A DNA stretch of 64,000 nucleotides from contig OY970285.1 in assembly GCA_963716005.1 (NCBI GenBank), positions 1,364,001-1,428,000 on the forward strand, given 5' to 3'. Position 1 is the stretch's first letter. The number at the start of each line of letters is the position of its first letter. Shown in pieces: positions 55,871 to 64,000 of this stretch. This DNA is from CAVRUF01 sp963716005. GTDB taxonomy: Bacteria > Actinomycetota > Thermoleophilia > Gaiellales > Gaiellaceae. Made by a program: the position numbers and the translations under genes. The notes under the pieces were generated by a model. That model saw only the letters and a program-made list of their open reading frames with translations, had not been told where the DNA came from and made no database searches.

Positions 55871-56479
55871 TCAGGCTACGGCGGCGACTCCGGCGCCGCG
55901 CTGGGTCTGGACGGTATCGATGATTCCGTACTCCTTGGCCTCCTCGGCGGTCATGAAGTAGTCGCGCTCCATGTCCTTGGAAACCTTCTCGGTCTCCTGG
56001 CCGGTGTGCTCGGCGAGGATCTCCTCCAGGCGGCGCTTGATGTTGATGACCTCGCGCGCCTGGATCTCGATGTCCGTGGCCTGGCCCTGGAAGCCGCTCG
56101 AGACCTGGTGGATCAGGATCTTCGAGTTCGGCAGCGCCATGCGCTTGCCCTGGGCTCCGCCGGCGAGGAGCACCGCGCCCATCGACATCGCCATGCCGAC
56201 GCACACGGTCTGGATCTGCGGCTTGATGTACTGCATCGTGTCGTACACCGCGAGGCCGGCGTACACCGAGCCGCCCGGCGAGTTGATGTAGATCGAGATG
56301 TCCTTGTCGGGATCCTCCGATTCGAGATGGATCAGCTGCGCGATGATGAGATTCGCGATCTGATCGTCGATCGGGGTCCCGAGGAAGATGATTCGCTCGT
56401 TCAAGAGGCGCGAGTAGATGTCGAACGCGCGCTCGCCGCGCGATGTCTGCTCCACCACCATCGGGATCAGGGGACTCAT
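55871..56479 (-). CDS. clpP: ATP-dependent Clp protease proteolytic subunit
   Basis: A 202-residue serine protease. Visible: ISIYINSPGGSVYAGLAVYDTM, GMAMSMGAVLLAGG (Ser nucleophile), MALPNSKILIHQVSSGFQGQATDIEIQA (His) and KDMERDYFMTAEEAKEYG (Asp). ATG 56479 overlaps the tig stop (ATGA). The tig-clpP-clpX order is typical. Confidence 0.97.
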   Translation of the reverse strand: MSPLIPMVVEQTSRGERAFDIYSRLLNERIIFLGTPIDDQIANLIIAQLIHLESEDPDKDISIYINSPGGSVYAGLAVYDTMQYIKPQIQTVCVGMAMSMGAVLLAGGAQGKRMALPNSKILIHQVSSGFQGQATDIEIQAREVINIKRRLEEILAEHTGQETEKVSKDMERDYFMTAEEAKEYGIIDTVQTQRGAGVAAVA

Positions 56480-57844
56480 GTCGTACGTTCCTCCTCGCTG
56501 CCTGGGGTCCAAATGTTCATCCCGGACGTGCTCTTCTCCTTCTCCGGGGTCCAGAGTTTCTCGCGCGCCTGGGCAAGCTCCACCGGGATCGGCTTCACTC
56601 CGGCCGCGATCTCGTCGAGTGCTTTTCTCATTCTGAGGTCGGTGCGCAGGGCCTCGAGGGCGCCGCGCTCACGAAGGGTTGCCGAGCGTCGTGTCGGGGT
56701 CGTCGCCGACCGCTTCCGACTGCTCGCGGACGAAGGCCTCGAGCTCCTCGTCGGTGATCTGGATGTCGAGCTTGTCGGCGACCGCGTCGAGCACGAGCTC
56801 ACGGCGGATCGCCCGCTCGGCCTGCGCGCGCAGGCGCATGGCGACGTCCTCCTGGGACTGGTTGGTCGTGGCGAGGTAGGTCTCGACGCCGATGCCGCGC
56901 TGGGCGAGCGAGCGCGCGAGACCGTTGAAGAGCTCGGACGCGCGTCGGTCGACCAGGGACTCGGGAACGTCGAACGGGGTCGCGTCGACGAGCGCGTCGA
57001 CGGCCGACTCGCGGAACGCCGCCTCGGCCTCGTCGGCGATCGACTCGCGCAGCCGCTCCTCGATCTCGGCGCGCAGCTCGGCGATCGTGTCGAACTCGCT
57101 CGCGGACTTGGCCAGCTCGTCGTCGATCTCGGGGAGCACGGGCTCCTTGATCTCCTTGAGCGTCATGAGGACGTCGGTGGTCGCCTCGTCGGGCATCGCG
57201 AGCACGACCGTCTTCGCCTCGCCGGCGGCCATGCCGGGAAGCGCGTCGTCGAGCTCGTCGATCAGCCGGCCGCTCCCCACCTCGGTCACATAGTCGCGCT
57301 GCGTCCCGACCTGCTCGCCCTCGAGGTCGACGACGACGGTGTCGCCTTCCTGCGCGGGGCGCTCGACCGGAACGAGCTCGGCCACAGTGCGTCGAAGCTC
57401 CTCGAGCTCGGCGTCGACGATCTCGACGGGAACCTCGGCCTCGGCCTTCGGGACCTCGAGCCCCTCCCACTCGCCCACATCGGGCTTCGTGAGGACGGCG
57501 ACGGTCGCGGTGAACTGGAACGGCTCGCCCTCGCCGGGCATGTCGCCCAACTCGACCTCGGGCGTGCTGACCGCCTGGATGCCCGCCTCGTCGGCCGCGT
57601 TCCAAAACCAGCCGTCGAGGTGTCCGCGGACGGCCTCGTCCCACACGGCGTCGCGCCCGATGCGCGCGGTTACCACGGCCAACGGCGCATGGCCGGGCCG
57701 GAACCCCGGGATCCGCGTGTTGGCGGCGAGGTCGGTGGCGGCGTGCTCGAAGGCGTGCGCGACGTCGTGCTCGGAAACTTCGACCGCGAGGCGAACGCGG
57801 TTTTCGGGGAGCTCTTCGACGGTCGTCTTCACGGCCCGGCCCAT
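56476..57844 (-). CDS. tig: Trigger factor (one frame break near 56683)
   Basis: A ribosome-bound chaperone and prolyl isomerase. The N-terminal domain (LAVEVSEHDVAHAFEHAATDLAANTRIPGFRPGHAP) carries the ribosome-binding GFRxGxxP signature. The PPIase-like middle (GDTVVVDLEG) and helical C-terminus follow. The main frame stops at 56669 (TTLGNPS), but another frame continues RERGALEALRTDLRMRKALDEI to the clpP overlap. One extra base near 56683 explains it (length 3n+1). The acidic/basic tail GMNIWTPGSEEERTT is unusual. Confidence 0.9.
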
Positions 57845-57880
57845 TCTGCCAGCGTCGCGCCTGGCTGCGGCGAGTACCGA

Positions 57881-57964
57881 TGCGGGCGAGAGGACTCGAA
57901 CCTCCAAGAGCTTTCGCTCAACGGGTCCTAAACCCGTCGCGTCTACCAGTTCCGCCACACCCGC
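57881..57964 (-). tRNA. tRNA-Leu, anticodon TAG
   Basis: An 84-nt class II tRNA. GCGGGTG pairs with CGCCCGC; the anticodon loop TTTAGGA gives TAG (reads CTA and relatives). The long variable arm GAGCGAAAGCTC is typical of tRNA-Leu, as is the T loop GGTTCGAGTCC. CCA is not encoded. TACCCT (57982-57977) lies 12 bases upstream as a likely -10 box. Confidence 0.96.
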
Positions 57965-58001
57965 GTTTCGCCCGTAAGGGTATTCGGTAGCTTCCGTCCG
58001 C

Positions 58002-58844
58002 ATGCGTGGGTTCATGGAACGCAAGTGGCCCACGATCCTCGCCCGCGCCGCTCGCGGCGCCCTCGACGACGGAGCGACGGACGCCGCCGCGGCCCTCGCG
58101 TACTACGCCTTCCTCGCCGTTCCGGCGGTCGGGCTCGTCACGCTCGGGCTCTTCACCGTGCTCGCGGGCGAGGACACGGTGAACAGCCTCGTCGACCGGC
58201 TCGAAGGCGTCGTGCCCGACGAGGCGACGGCGCTTCTTCAGGATTCGCTCACGCGCGCGCTCGACAACACCGGCGGCGGGATCGCGCTGATCGTCGTCGG
58301 CGTGGTGCTCGCGGTCTGGACTGCGACGAGCGCCATGGGCGCGCTCATCCGCGGGCTGAACCGGATCCACGGGCTCACCGAGAGCCGCTCGTACCTCCGA
58401 CGCCGCCTGCTTGCGCTCCTCATGCTTGGCTGGGTGCTTCTGGCGCTCGCGCTCTTGCTGGCGCTGCTCGTGCTCGGGCCGGTCATGTCCGAATGGCTCG
58501 GCGACGCGCTCGACGCCGAGAGCGCCGTCAGCTGGATCTGGTGGATCGCCCAGTGGCCGATCCTCATCGGCGTCCTGTTCGCGACCTTCGGCGCGGTGCT
58601 CTACCTCGGTCCGAACACCGAGCCGCGCCGGCTTCGTCTCGTGACTCCGGGCGCGGTGGTCGCGATCGTGATCTGGCTCGTCGCGTCGGGCGGCTTCGCG
58701 ATTTACGTCGACCGCTTCGGCTCCTACAACAAGGCCTGGGGCTCGCTCGCGGGCGTGATCATCGTCCTCACCTGGCTGTGGCTATCGAGCCTCGCGCTCG
58801 TCCTCGGCGCCGAGGTGAACAAGGAGGCCGAGCGCGGGCGCTGA
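58002..58844 (+). CDS. YihY/BrkB family membrane protein
   Basis: A 280-residue protein with about six hydrophobic segments. Family landmarks: DAAAALAYYAFLAVPAVGLV, VWTATSAMGALIRGLNRIHG, LYLGPNTEPRRLRLVTPGAVVAIVIWLVASGGFAIYV and SYNKAWGSLAGVIIVLTWLWLSSLALVLGAEVN. These were once called ribonuclease BN, but transport or envelope roles are more likely. ATG 58002; the fifth codon is also ATG. Confidence 0.92.
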   Translation: MRGFMERKWPTILARAARGALDDGATDAAAALAYYAFLAVPAVGLVTLGLFTVLAGEDTVNSLVDRLEGVVPDEATALLQDSLTRALDNTGGGIALIVVGVVLAVWTATSAMGALIRGLNRIHGLTESRSYLRRRLLALLMLGWVLLALALLLALLVLGPVMSEWLGDALDAESAVSWIWWIAQWPILIGVLFATFGAVLYLGPNTEPRRLRLVTPGAVVAIVIWLVASGGFAIYVDRFGSYNKAWGSLAGVIIVLTWLWLSSLALVLGAEVNKEAERGR

Positions 58845-58871
58845 GTGGAAGGGACGGGCGAACCCCCGGGC

Positions 58872-58877
58872 TACACT
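58872..58877 (+). promoter_or_regulatory. Candidate -10 box of tRNA-Arg
   Basis: TACACT lies 10 bases before the tRNA start, the right distance for a transcript beginning just upstream of the mature 5' end. It is the same hexamer as in the leuS leader. No clear -35 box. Confidence 0.5.
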
Positions 58878-58887
58878 GGGTTTGCCC

Positions 58888-58959
58888 GGCCCCGTAGCTC
58901 AGTGGATAGAGCGGCAGGCTTCGAACCTGCGCGCGGAGGTTCGATTCCTCCCGGGGCCA
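58888..58959 (+). tRNA. tRNA-Arg, anticodon TCG
   Basis: A 72-nt cloverleaf. GGCCCCG pairs with CGGGGCC; discriminator A. The loop CTTCGAA between GCAGG and CCTGC gives TCG (reads CGA). T arm GGAGG-TTCGATT-CCTCC. CCA not encoded. All accessory genes on the right lie beyond this tRNA. Confidence 0.96.
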
Positions 58960-59292
58960 CTCAGCATTTGGCCGCCGAAAGATTGTCGCGATGGGAGAGC
59001 CGCCGTCCGTCTGAGACGTTCACCAAAGCGATACACGCCGCGTTGTAGCTGCCGCGCGTGCAATAGTGGGCGAGTCTGTAACACCAGTTGAGCCGACAAC
59101 GAAAGGAACGCTCCTGGTAATCAAGGATCATGAGACGTCCGCGGCGCGCGAGGCGCAGAGCCTCCTCGACTCGCTCGCGGAGGTCACTACGTCGTGGGAC
59201 TCGCTCAAGGCCGCGGCTCGCTAACCGTGACCTGGACGAGTAACCACCACGCACGCTCACGCGTGTAGAGCCCGATCGAAGGGAGAGGCCTG
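58960..59292. other. Gap after tRNA-Arg
   Basis: This 333-bp stretch between tRNA-Arg and the sulfatase holds one weak small frame (59066-59224) and a ribosome-binding-like GAAGGGAG just before the sulfatase ATG. I saw no integrase remnant, and no second copy of the tRNA 3' end in the visible sequence. Confidence 0.5.
59066..59224 (+). CDS. Possible 52-residue protein, function unknown
   Basis: From GTG 59066 the frame ends in LLVIKDHETSAAREAQSLLDSLAEV and WDSLKAAAR, an amphipathic helical pattern with coding-like composition. The start is doubtful and no ribosome-binding site is clear. It could be a remnant. Confidence 0.3.
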   Translation: MGESVTPVEPTTKGTLLVIKDHETSAAREAQSLLDSLAEVTTSWDSLKAAAR

Positions 59293-62198
59293 ATGGCTGA
59301 GACACCGACCGACGTCCTCGTTGCCGGGTACCAGGACATCGACGAAGCAACGAAGGACTTCGAGGCGCTGGTCGCGCTCGTCAAGGAGAAGAAGGTCGCG
59401 ATCGAGGGCGTCATCCTCGTCACGCACGCGGAGGACGGCAGCGTCTCGGTGCAGCGGACCGGCGACAACCTCGGCCGCAAGGGAATGGGCTGGGGCGGCG
59501 GCGTCGGGCTCGCGGTCGGTCTCTTCGCGCCGCCGCTGCTCGCGTCCGTCGCCGTCGGGGCGGTCGCGGGCAGGGTCTTGGGGAGATTCGCCGGCAACAA
59601 GGTCAACAAGGAGCTGCACGAGAAGATCGGCGAGAACCTGCCGCCCGGGTCGGCCGGGATCATCGCGATCTTCGACGACGAGCAGCGGGTCGGTGTCGAG
59701 CAGGCGCTCTCGGGCGCGCTGCTCCGGTCGGTCGTCCAGGGCGACAAGCAGGGCATGGGCGCATTGAAGGAGTCGCTCGCCGAGGCGATGGGGAAGTTCA
59801 GTCCCGACCGCACGGTGCTGCCGATCCCGGATCCGAACTTCGGGGGCGCGATCGGCCGAACCCTGGACACGTCCGTCGCCGACTGGACGATCGCGATGAC
59901 GCCGTCGCCGCCGGAGGGCGCGCCGAACGTCTTGGTCGTGCTGATCGACGACGCCGGCTTCGGCAACCCGTCGACGTTCGGCGGGCCCGTCTCGACCCCG
60001 GCGATGACGCGGGTCGCCGAGCAGGGCCTCAGGTACAACGGCTTCCACGTCGTCGCACTGTGCTCGCCCACCCGGGCCGCCCTGCTGACGGGCCGCAACC
60101 ACCACACGGTCGGCTTCGGGTCGATCGGCGAGTTTCCCGGCCCTTTCCCGGGTTACTGCGCGAGCGTGCCGAAGGACTGCGCCCCGGTTCGTCCGCACGC
60201 TTCAGGCCAACGGCTACTCGACCGCCGGGTTCGGCAAGTGGCACATGACGCCCGACCACGTCCAGGGTGCAGCCGGGCCGTTCGACCGGTGGCCGAACGC
60301 GTGGGGATTCGACCACTTCTGGGGCATCCTCGGCGGCGAGGCGGGCCAGTACGACCCGCTGATCACGCAGGACAACACGACGATCGGCGTCCCGGAGGGC
60401 GAGGACGGCGAGGAGTACTACTGGCCGGACGACATCACCGATCAGGCAGTGGGCTGGCTGCACGGGGTGCGCGCGCAGGACCAGGAGAAGCCGTGGTTCA
60501 TCTACTACTCGACCGGGTGCTCGCACGCACCGCACCAGGTCGCGGTCGAGTGGAGCGAGAAGTACCGCGGCAAGTTCGACCAGGGCTGGGACGCGCTGCG
60601 CGAGGAGACGTTCGAACGGCAGAAGACGCTGGGCGTGATCCCGCCGGACGCGGAGCTCACGCCGAGACCGGACGCGCTCCCCGCCTGGGACTCTCTCTCG
60701 GACGCAGAGAGGGCGCTGTACGCGCGCCAGATGGAGGTGTACGCCGGCTTCCAGGAGAACACCGACTGGAACATCGGCCGCCTGCTCGACGCGATCGAGG
60801 AGATGGGCGAGCGCGACAACACGCTCGTCGTCTACATCTTCGGGGACAACGGCGCGAGCCTGGAGGGAACGGTGACCGGCTCCTTCAACGAGCTGACGAT
60901 GCAGAACGGGATCGCCCTCACGGCCGAGCAGCAGCTCTCGCTGATCGATCAGTACGGCGGGCTCGACGCCTGGGGCACCGACGCGTTCGCGCCGCACTAC
61001 GCGGCCGCCTGGGCGTGGGCCGGGAACGCGCCGTTCCAGTGGGGCAAGCAGTGCGCCTCCCACCTCGGCGGCACGCGCAACGCCACGGTGGTCTCCTGGC
61101 CGGAGCGGATCAAGGACGCCGGCGGGTTGCGCACCCAGTTCACTCACGTCATCGACGTCGGGCCGACGATCCTCGAAGCGGCCGGTATCCCCGAGCCCAC
61201 GGTCGTGGACGGGACCGCTCAGAAGCCGATGGAGGGGACGAGCTTCCTCTACACCTTCGAGGACGCGGACGCGCCCGAGCGCCACACCGTGCAGTACTTC
61301 GAGATCGTCGGCAACCGGGCGATCTACAAGGACGGCTGGTGGGCCGCCTGCAAGCTGGACCGGATCCCGTGGGACCTTTCGCCGCCGACGATGGCGAGGT
61401 TCGCGCCCGGAGCGTACGACCCGGAGCAGGACACCTGGGAGCTGTACTACCTGCCCGACGACTTCAGCCAGGCGAATGACCTGGCCGCGGAGAACCCGGA
61501 GAAGCTCGCCGAGCTGAAGGAGCTCTTCTGGGAGGAGGCCGAGAAGCACAACGTGCTGCCGCTGCTGGCTGCCCTCTCGGTCTTCTTCGGGATCCTGCCG
61601 CCGATGCCGACGACCACGACCCAGACCTTCTACGGCGACGTCGAGAACATCGCGGCCGGGATGATCCCGCGTGTCTACGGCCGCTCATACGCGATCGAGG
61701 CGACGCTTTCGGTCCCCGAGGGCGGCGCCGAGGGCGTGATCGTCGCCGAGGCGGACGAGATGGGCGGCTTCTCGCTCTGGGTCGACGAGAACGGCCTTCT
61801 GCACCACAGCTACTCGGTGATGGGCGTCGAGCGGTACGAGCAGGTCTCGACAGAGCCGATCCCGACCGGGGACGTCACGATCCGGATGCAGTTCGACGCC
61901 GACCGGCAGGAACGGATGGCCGGCGGAACCGTCTACCTGTACGCGAACGACGAGCAGATCGGCGAAGGACGGATGGAGCAAGACGGTCGCCGTCCGCTTC
62001 TACGCATACGCCGGCATGGACATCGGCCGCGACAACGGCCTGCCCGTCGACCGCGCCTACGCGGACAAGTCGCCGTATCCCTTCACCGGGACGGTGAAGA
62101 AGGTCGTCTTCGATCTCAAGCCCGGCAGCCACGACGAGGAGAAGGCGCTGCACGAGACCGGCGCCCACGTCGCCGCGGCGCAAGGGATCAGCGCATAG
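59293..62198 (+). CDS. Arylsulfatase with an extra N-terminal DUF1269-like domain (two frame breaks)
   Basis: About 968 residues. Residues 1-180 resemble DUF1269-type stress proteins (VLVAGYQDIDEATKDFEALVAL, then a Gly-rich hydrophobic hairpin GMGWGGGVGLAVGLFAPPLL). From about 205 it is a type I sulfatase: VVLIDDAGFG (metal Asp pair), CSPTRAALLTGR (formylglycine Cys), GFGKWHMTPDH (Lys/His), FGDNGAS (metal Asp/Asn) and a C-terminal beta-rich part (YLYANDEQIGEGRM). Breaks near 60191 (one extra G) and 61980. No signal peptide. The modifying enzyme is not in the window. Confidence 0.88.
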
Positions 62199-62210
62199 GA
62201 AAGGAGAACC

Positions 62211-63068
62211 ATGAGCCAGAGTCATCTCGTCATCGACTTCCCGATCAAGGGTCCCGCCAACGCCAAGGCGCTACCGGAGGAACTGCCCCCGTTGATGCCC
62301 GATCTCGCGAAGGCGCAGGACGACCTCGGGACCGTGCATTTCTCCCGTTTCATGGTCGTGGGCGACGAGAAGCTTCTCTTCCTTTCCGACATCGACGGTG
62401 AGACCGACCAGCACATCGAGCGGCTCGTCGAAAGCGCCGGCCCGGTGTTCGACGCCATCTTCGAGCACGTGGACGACCCTCCGGCCACGCCCGTGGCTGA
62501 TAACCGCGACAAGGCCAGCAAATGGTTGAAGCATCATGTCCGCGAGCCTCTTGACGAGTATTTCGCGTACGAGGACGCTTCAGTTCAAGAAATCAAGGAG
62601 AGCGCGCGTTCGGCCGGCTTCACGGGCAATACCTCGCAGGGCACCCTGCTGACCTTCTTGTCCTTTAAGTCACGCGCTCGAGGCGCGGCTTTGAAGTTGG
62701 TCGGGAGTACGCTATTGCATGACAAGGCACAAGAAGCGTCGGATTCGCTTGGGACTCTGCATCTCGCGCACTTTGTGCCTTTTGAAAACAACCACGTGGG
62801 GTTCTTCACCGTCTATGACGGTGATTTTGAGAAGTACATCCAGGACTTCGCGGACAAGACGGCATTCACCTTCAATGCTCTCTTTCCAAATGTCGTTGGC
62901 GCACCGCCAACCCCAGTAGAAAAGAACGCTCAGGCGTTCTATCAGTGGGGGTTGGACAACAACTATCCGCCCATCGGGTTTTACAGCGCCTATCCGGGCC
63001 TCTCGGTTCTAGACATCCGAGCCCTGTTGGCCGACTATCGCGAGTCACCAATGGCCGACGCTGGATAG
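62211..63068 (+). CDS. Unrecognised protein with two internally repeated domains, copy 1
   Basis: A 285-residue protein preceded by a strong AAAGGAG. It contains two related halves: LGTVHFSRFMV...FLSDIDGETDQHIERL...PPATPVADN (about 40-98) and LGTLHLAHFVP...FFTVYDGDFEKYIQDF...PPTPVEKN (about 180-240), each followed by W, a Y/AY and 'SV..I' pattern. The H-F-F-DG spacing resembles dimeric alpha/beta-barrel proteins near peroxidase families; that is inference. GC falls to about 50% in its second half. Follows the sulfatase by 12 bp, probably in one operon. Confidence 0.7.
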   Translation: MSQSHLVIDFPIKGPANAKALPEELPPLMPDLAKAQDDLGTVHFSRFMVVGDEKLLFLSDIDGETDQHIERLVESAGPVFDAIFEHVDDPPATPVADNRDKASKWLKHHVREPLDEYFAYEDASVQEIKESARSAGFTGNTSQGTLLTFLSFKSRARGAALKLVGSTLLHDKAQEASDSLGTLHLAHFVPFENNHVGFFTVYDGDFEKYIQDFADKTAFTFNALFPNVVGAPPTPVEKNAQAFYQWGLDNNYPPIGFYSAYPGLSVLDIRALLADYRESPMADAG

Positions 63069-63129
63069 CGGCTGTGGCTCGGCGCCTAGACGGCGGCGTT
63101 CGTGATCGACAGTACGAGAAAGGAGAACC

Positions 63130-63984
63130 ATGAACCAGAGTCATCTCGTCATCGACTTCCCGATCAAAGGTCCCGCCAACGCCAAGGCGCTACCCGAGGA
63201 GCTGCCTCCGTTGATGCCCGATCTCGCGAAGGCGCAGGACGACCTCGGGACCGTGCATTTCTCCCGTTTCATGGTCGAGGGAGACGAGAAGCTTCTCTTC
63301 ATTTCGGACATTGACGGCGAGGTCGACCAGCATATTGAGCGGCTCGTGGAGAGTGCCGGCCCGGTGCTTGATGGCATCTTCGAGCACGTGGACGATCCTC
63401 CAGCGACGCCGGTGGCTGATAACCGTGAGCGGGTGAGCAAATGGCTGAAGCGTCAGGTCCGCGAGCCTCTCGATGAGTACTCCGCGTACGAGGATGCGTC
63501 GGTTCAGGACATCAAGGAGTGCGCGCAGGCGGCGGACTTCACGGGCAATACCTCGCAGGGCTGCTTGCTGACATACATGACCTTCAAGTCACGTGTGCGA
63601 GGTTTTGCTGCGAAGCAGGTCGCGCCGGCCCTGGTGGGAAAGAAGGGGCACGACGCATCAGATTCTATTGGTACGCTGCATTTCTTCGGTTGGGTGGCCT
63701 TTGAGAAAAACCGCTTAGGGTTCTTTACGATCTTCGACGGTGATTTCGCGAAGTACATCCAGGACTTCGCAGACAAGACCTCGTTCGCCTTCGATGCTGT
63801 CTTTCCACATATCGTTGGCGGGCCGCCAACCCCAGTGGCAAAGAACGCGCAGGCGTTCTATCAGTGGGCTTTGGAGAACAACTATCCGCCGATTGGGTTT
63901 TACACCGCTTATCCAGGTCTCTCGACTCAAGACATTCGAGCCTTGCTGGCCGATCGCGCATCAGCACCGGCCACTTCTGGATAG
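63130..63984 (+). CDS. Unrecognised protein with two internally repeated domains, copy 2
   Basis: A 284-residue tandem paralogue of copy 1, with the same GAAAGGAGAACC before the ATG. The first 99 residues differ at only about six positions and the first 60 coding bases at two. The second halves are more diverged, though DGDF.KYIQDFADKT and PPTPV.KNAQAFYQW persist. The sharp change of similarity along the gene suggests recent duplication or gene conversion limited to the 5' part. It reaches almost to the window end; more copies may follow. Confidence 0.7.
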   Translation: MNQSHLVIDFPIKGPANAKALPEELPPLMPDLAKAQDDLGTVHFSRFMVEGDEKLLFISDIDGEVDQHIERLVESAGPVLDGIFEHVDDPPATPVADNRERVSKWLKRQVREPLDEYSAYEDASVQDIKECAQAADFTGNTSQGCLLTYMTFKSRVRGFAAKQVAPALVGKKGHDASDSIGTLHFFGWVAFEKNRLGFFTIFDGDFAKYIQDFADKTSFAFDAVFPHIVGGPPTPVAKNAQAFYQWALENNYPPIGFYTAYPGLSTQDIRALLADRASAPATSG

Positions 63985-64000
63985 CGGTGGGGTTTCGTAG

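Noticed and set aside
58888..64000. Prophage or integrated plasmid
   Set aside because: No integrase, capsid, replication or mobilisation gene is visible; only a composition shift beside a tRNA.

Overview
The window is GC-rich, gene-dense chromosomal DNA from a bacterium. Nearly all genes from 1 to 58 kb lie on the minus strand in long chains whose stops and starts overlap (ATGA, GTGA or TTGA junctions). GTG/TTG starts, DeoC next to two aldehyde dehydrogenase genes, a MarP-type membrane serine protease, an extended L21, an RNase E/G with basic tails and a beta-propeller-like protein ending in an Ig-like 'SPY...G.HTFRVR' segment point to Actinobacteria, most likely a Thermoleophilia/Gaiellales-type lineage. 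That placement is inference. The mreB-mreC-mreD-mrdA-rodA set implies a rod-shaped cell.

Layout, with minus-strand operons read right to left. (1) 8.5-0 kb: phoH, ybeY, a kinase/PAP2 lipid fusion, cdd, era, an HExxH peptidase, deoC, two aldehyde dehydrogenase genes and a partial TIM-barrel gene. (2) 8.5-10.5 kb: a lone plus-strand peptidoglycan-binding membrane protein. (3) 21-10.5 kb: murJ, lepA, hemW, hrcA, dnaJ, prmA, a membrane protein, mtaB, a HIT protein, yqeY and a lipoprotein. (4) 21.1 kb: rpsT on the plus strand, convergent with a secreted protein gene. (5) 26.5-22.6 kb: comEA, comEC, holA. (6) marP; leuS with a putative attenuator leader; an ECF sigma factor with a DUF4349-like membrane partner. 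(7) 50.5-32.4 kb: valS, folC, three small membrane proteins, ndk, a methyltransferase, maf, the Mre/Rod set, rne, rplU, rpmA, obgE, nadD, rsfS and tRNA-Ala. (8) 50.6-54.4 kb, plus strand: two tandem TPR-like/class III cyclase paralogues. (9) 57.8-54.5 kb: tig, clpP, clpX, with tRNA-Leu upstream. (10) 58.0-64.0 kb, plus strand: a YihY-type protein, tRNA-Arg, then an accessory block with a sulfatase carrying an extra N-terminal domain and two tandem paralogues of an unrecognised, internally duplicated family with clearly lower GC.

Two cautions shape the annotation. About thirty single-base frame breaks interrupt otherwise well-conserved, mostly essential genes. At least fourteen fall between 39.4 and 43.1 kb. 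Several can be repaired by one base in a short homopolymer, so I read them as consensus errors and annotate each broken gene as one locus. Start codons within broken genes are less certain.

The most unusual items are a dispersed intergenic element (three clear copies and one diverged copy) upstream of marP, leuS and nadD; the leuS leader with a leaderless-looking uORF and mutually exclusive hairpins; the long inverted repeat that includes the rne stop codon; and the duplicated family at the right end beside the sulfatase fusion.
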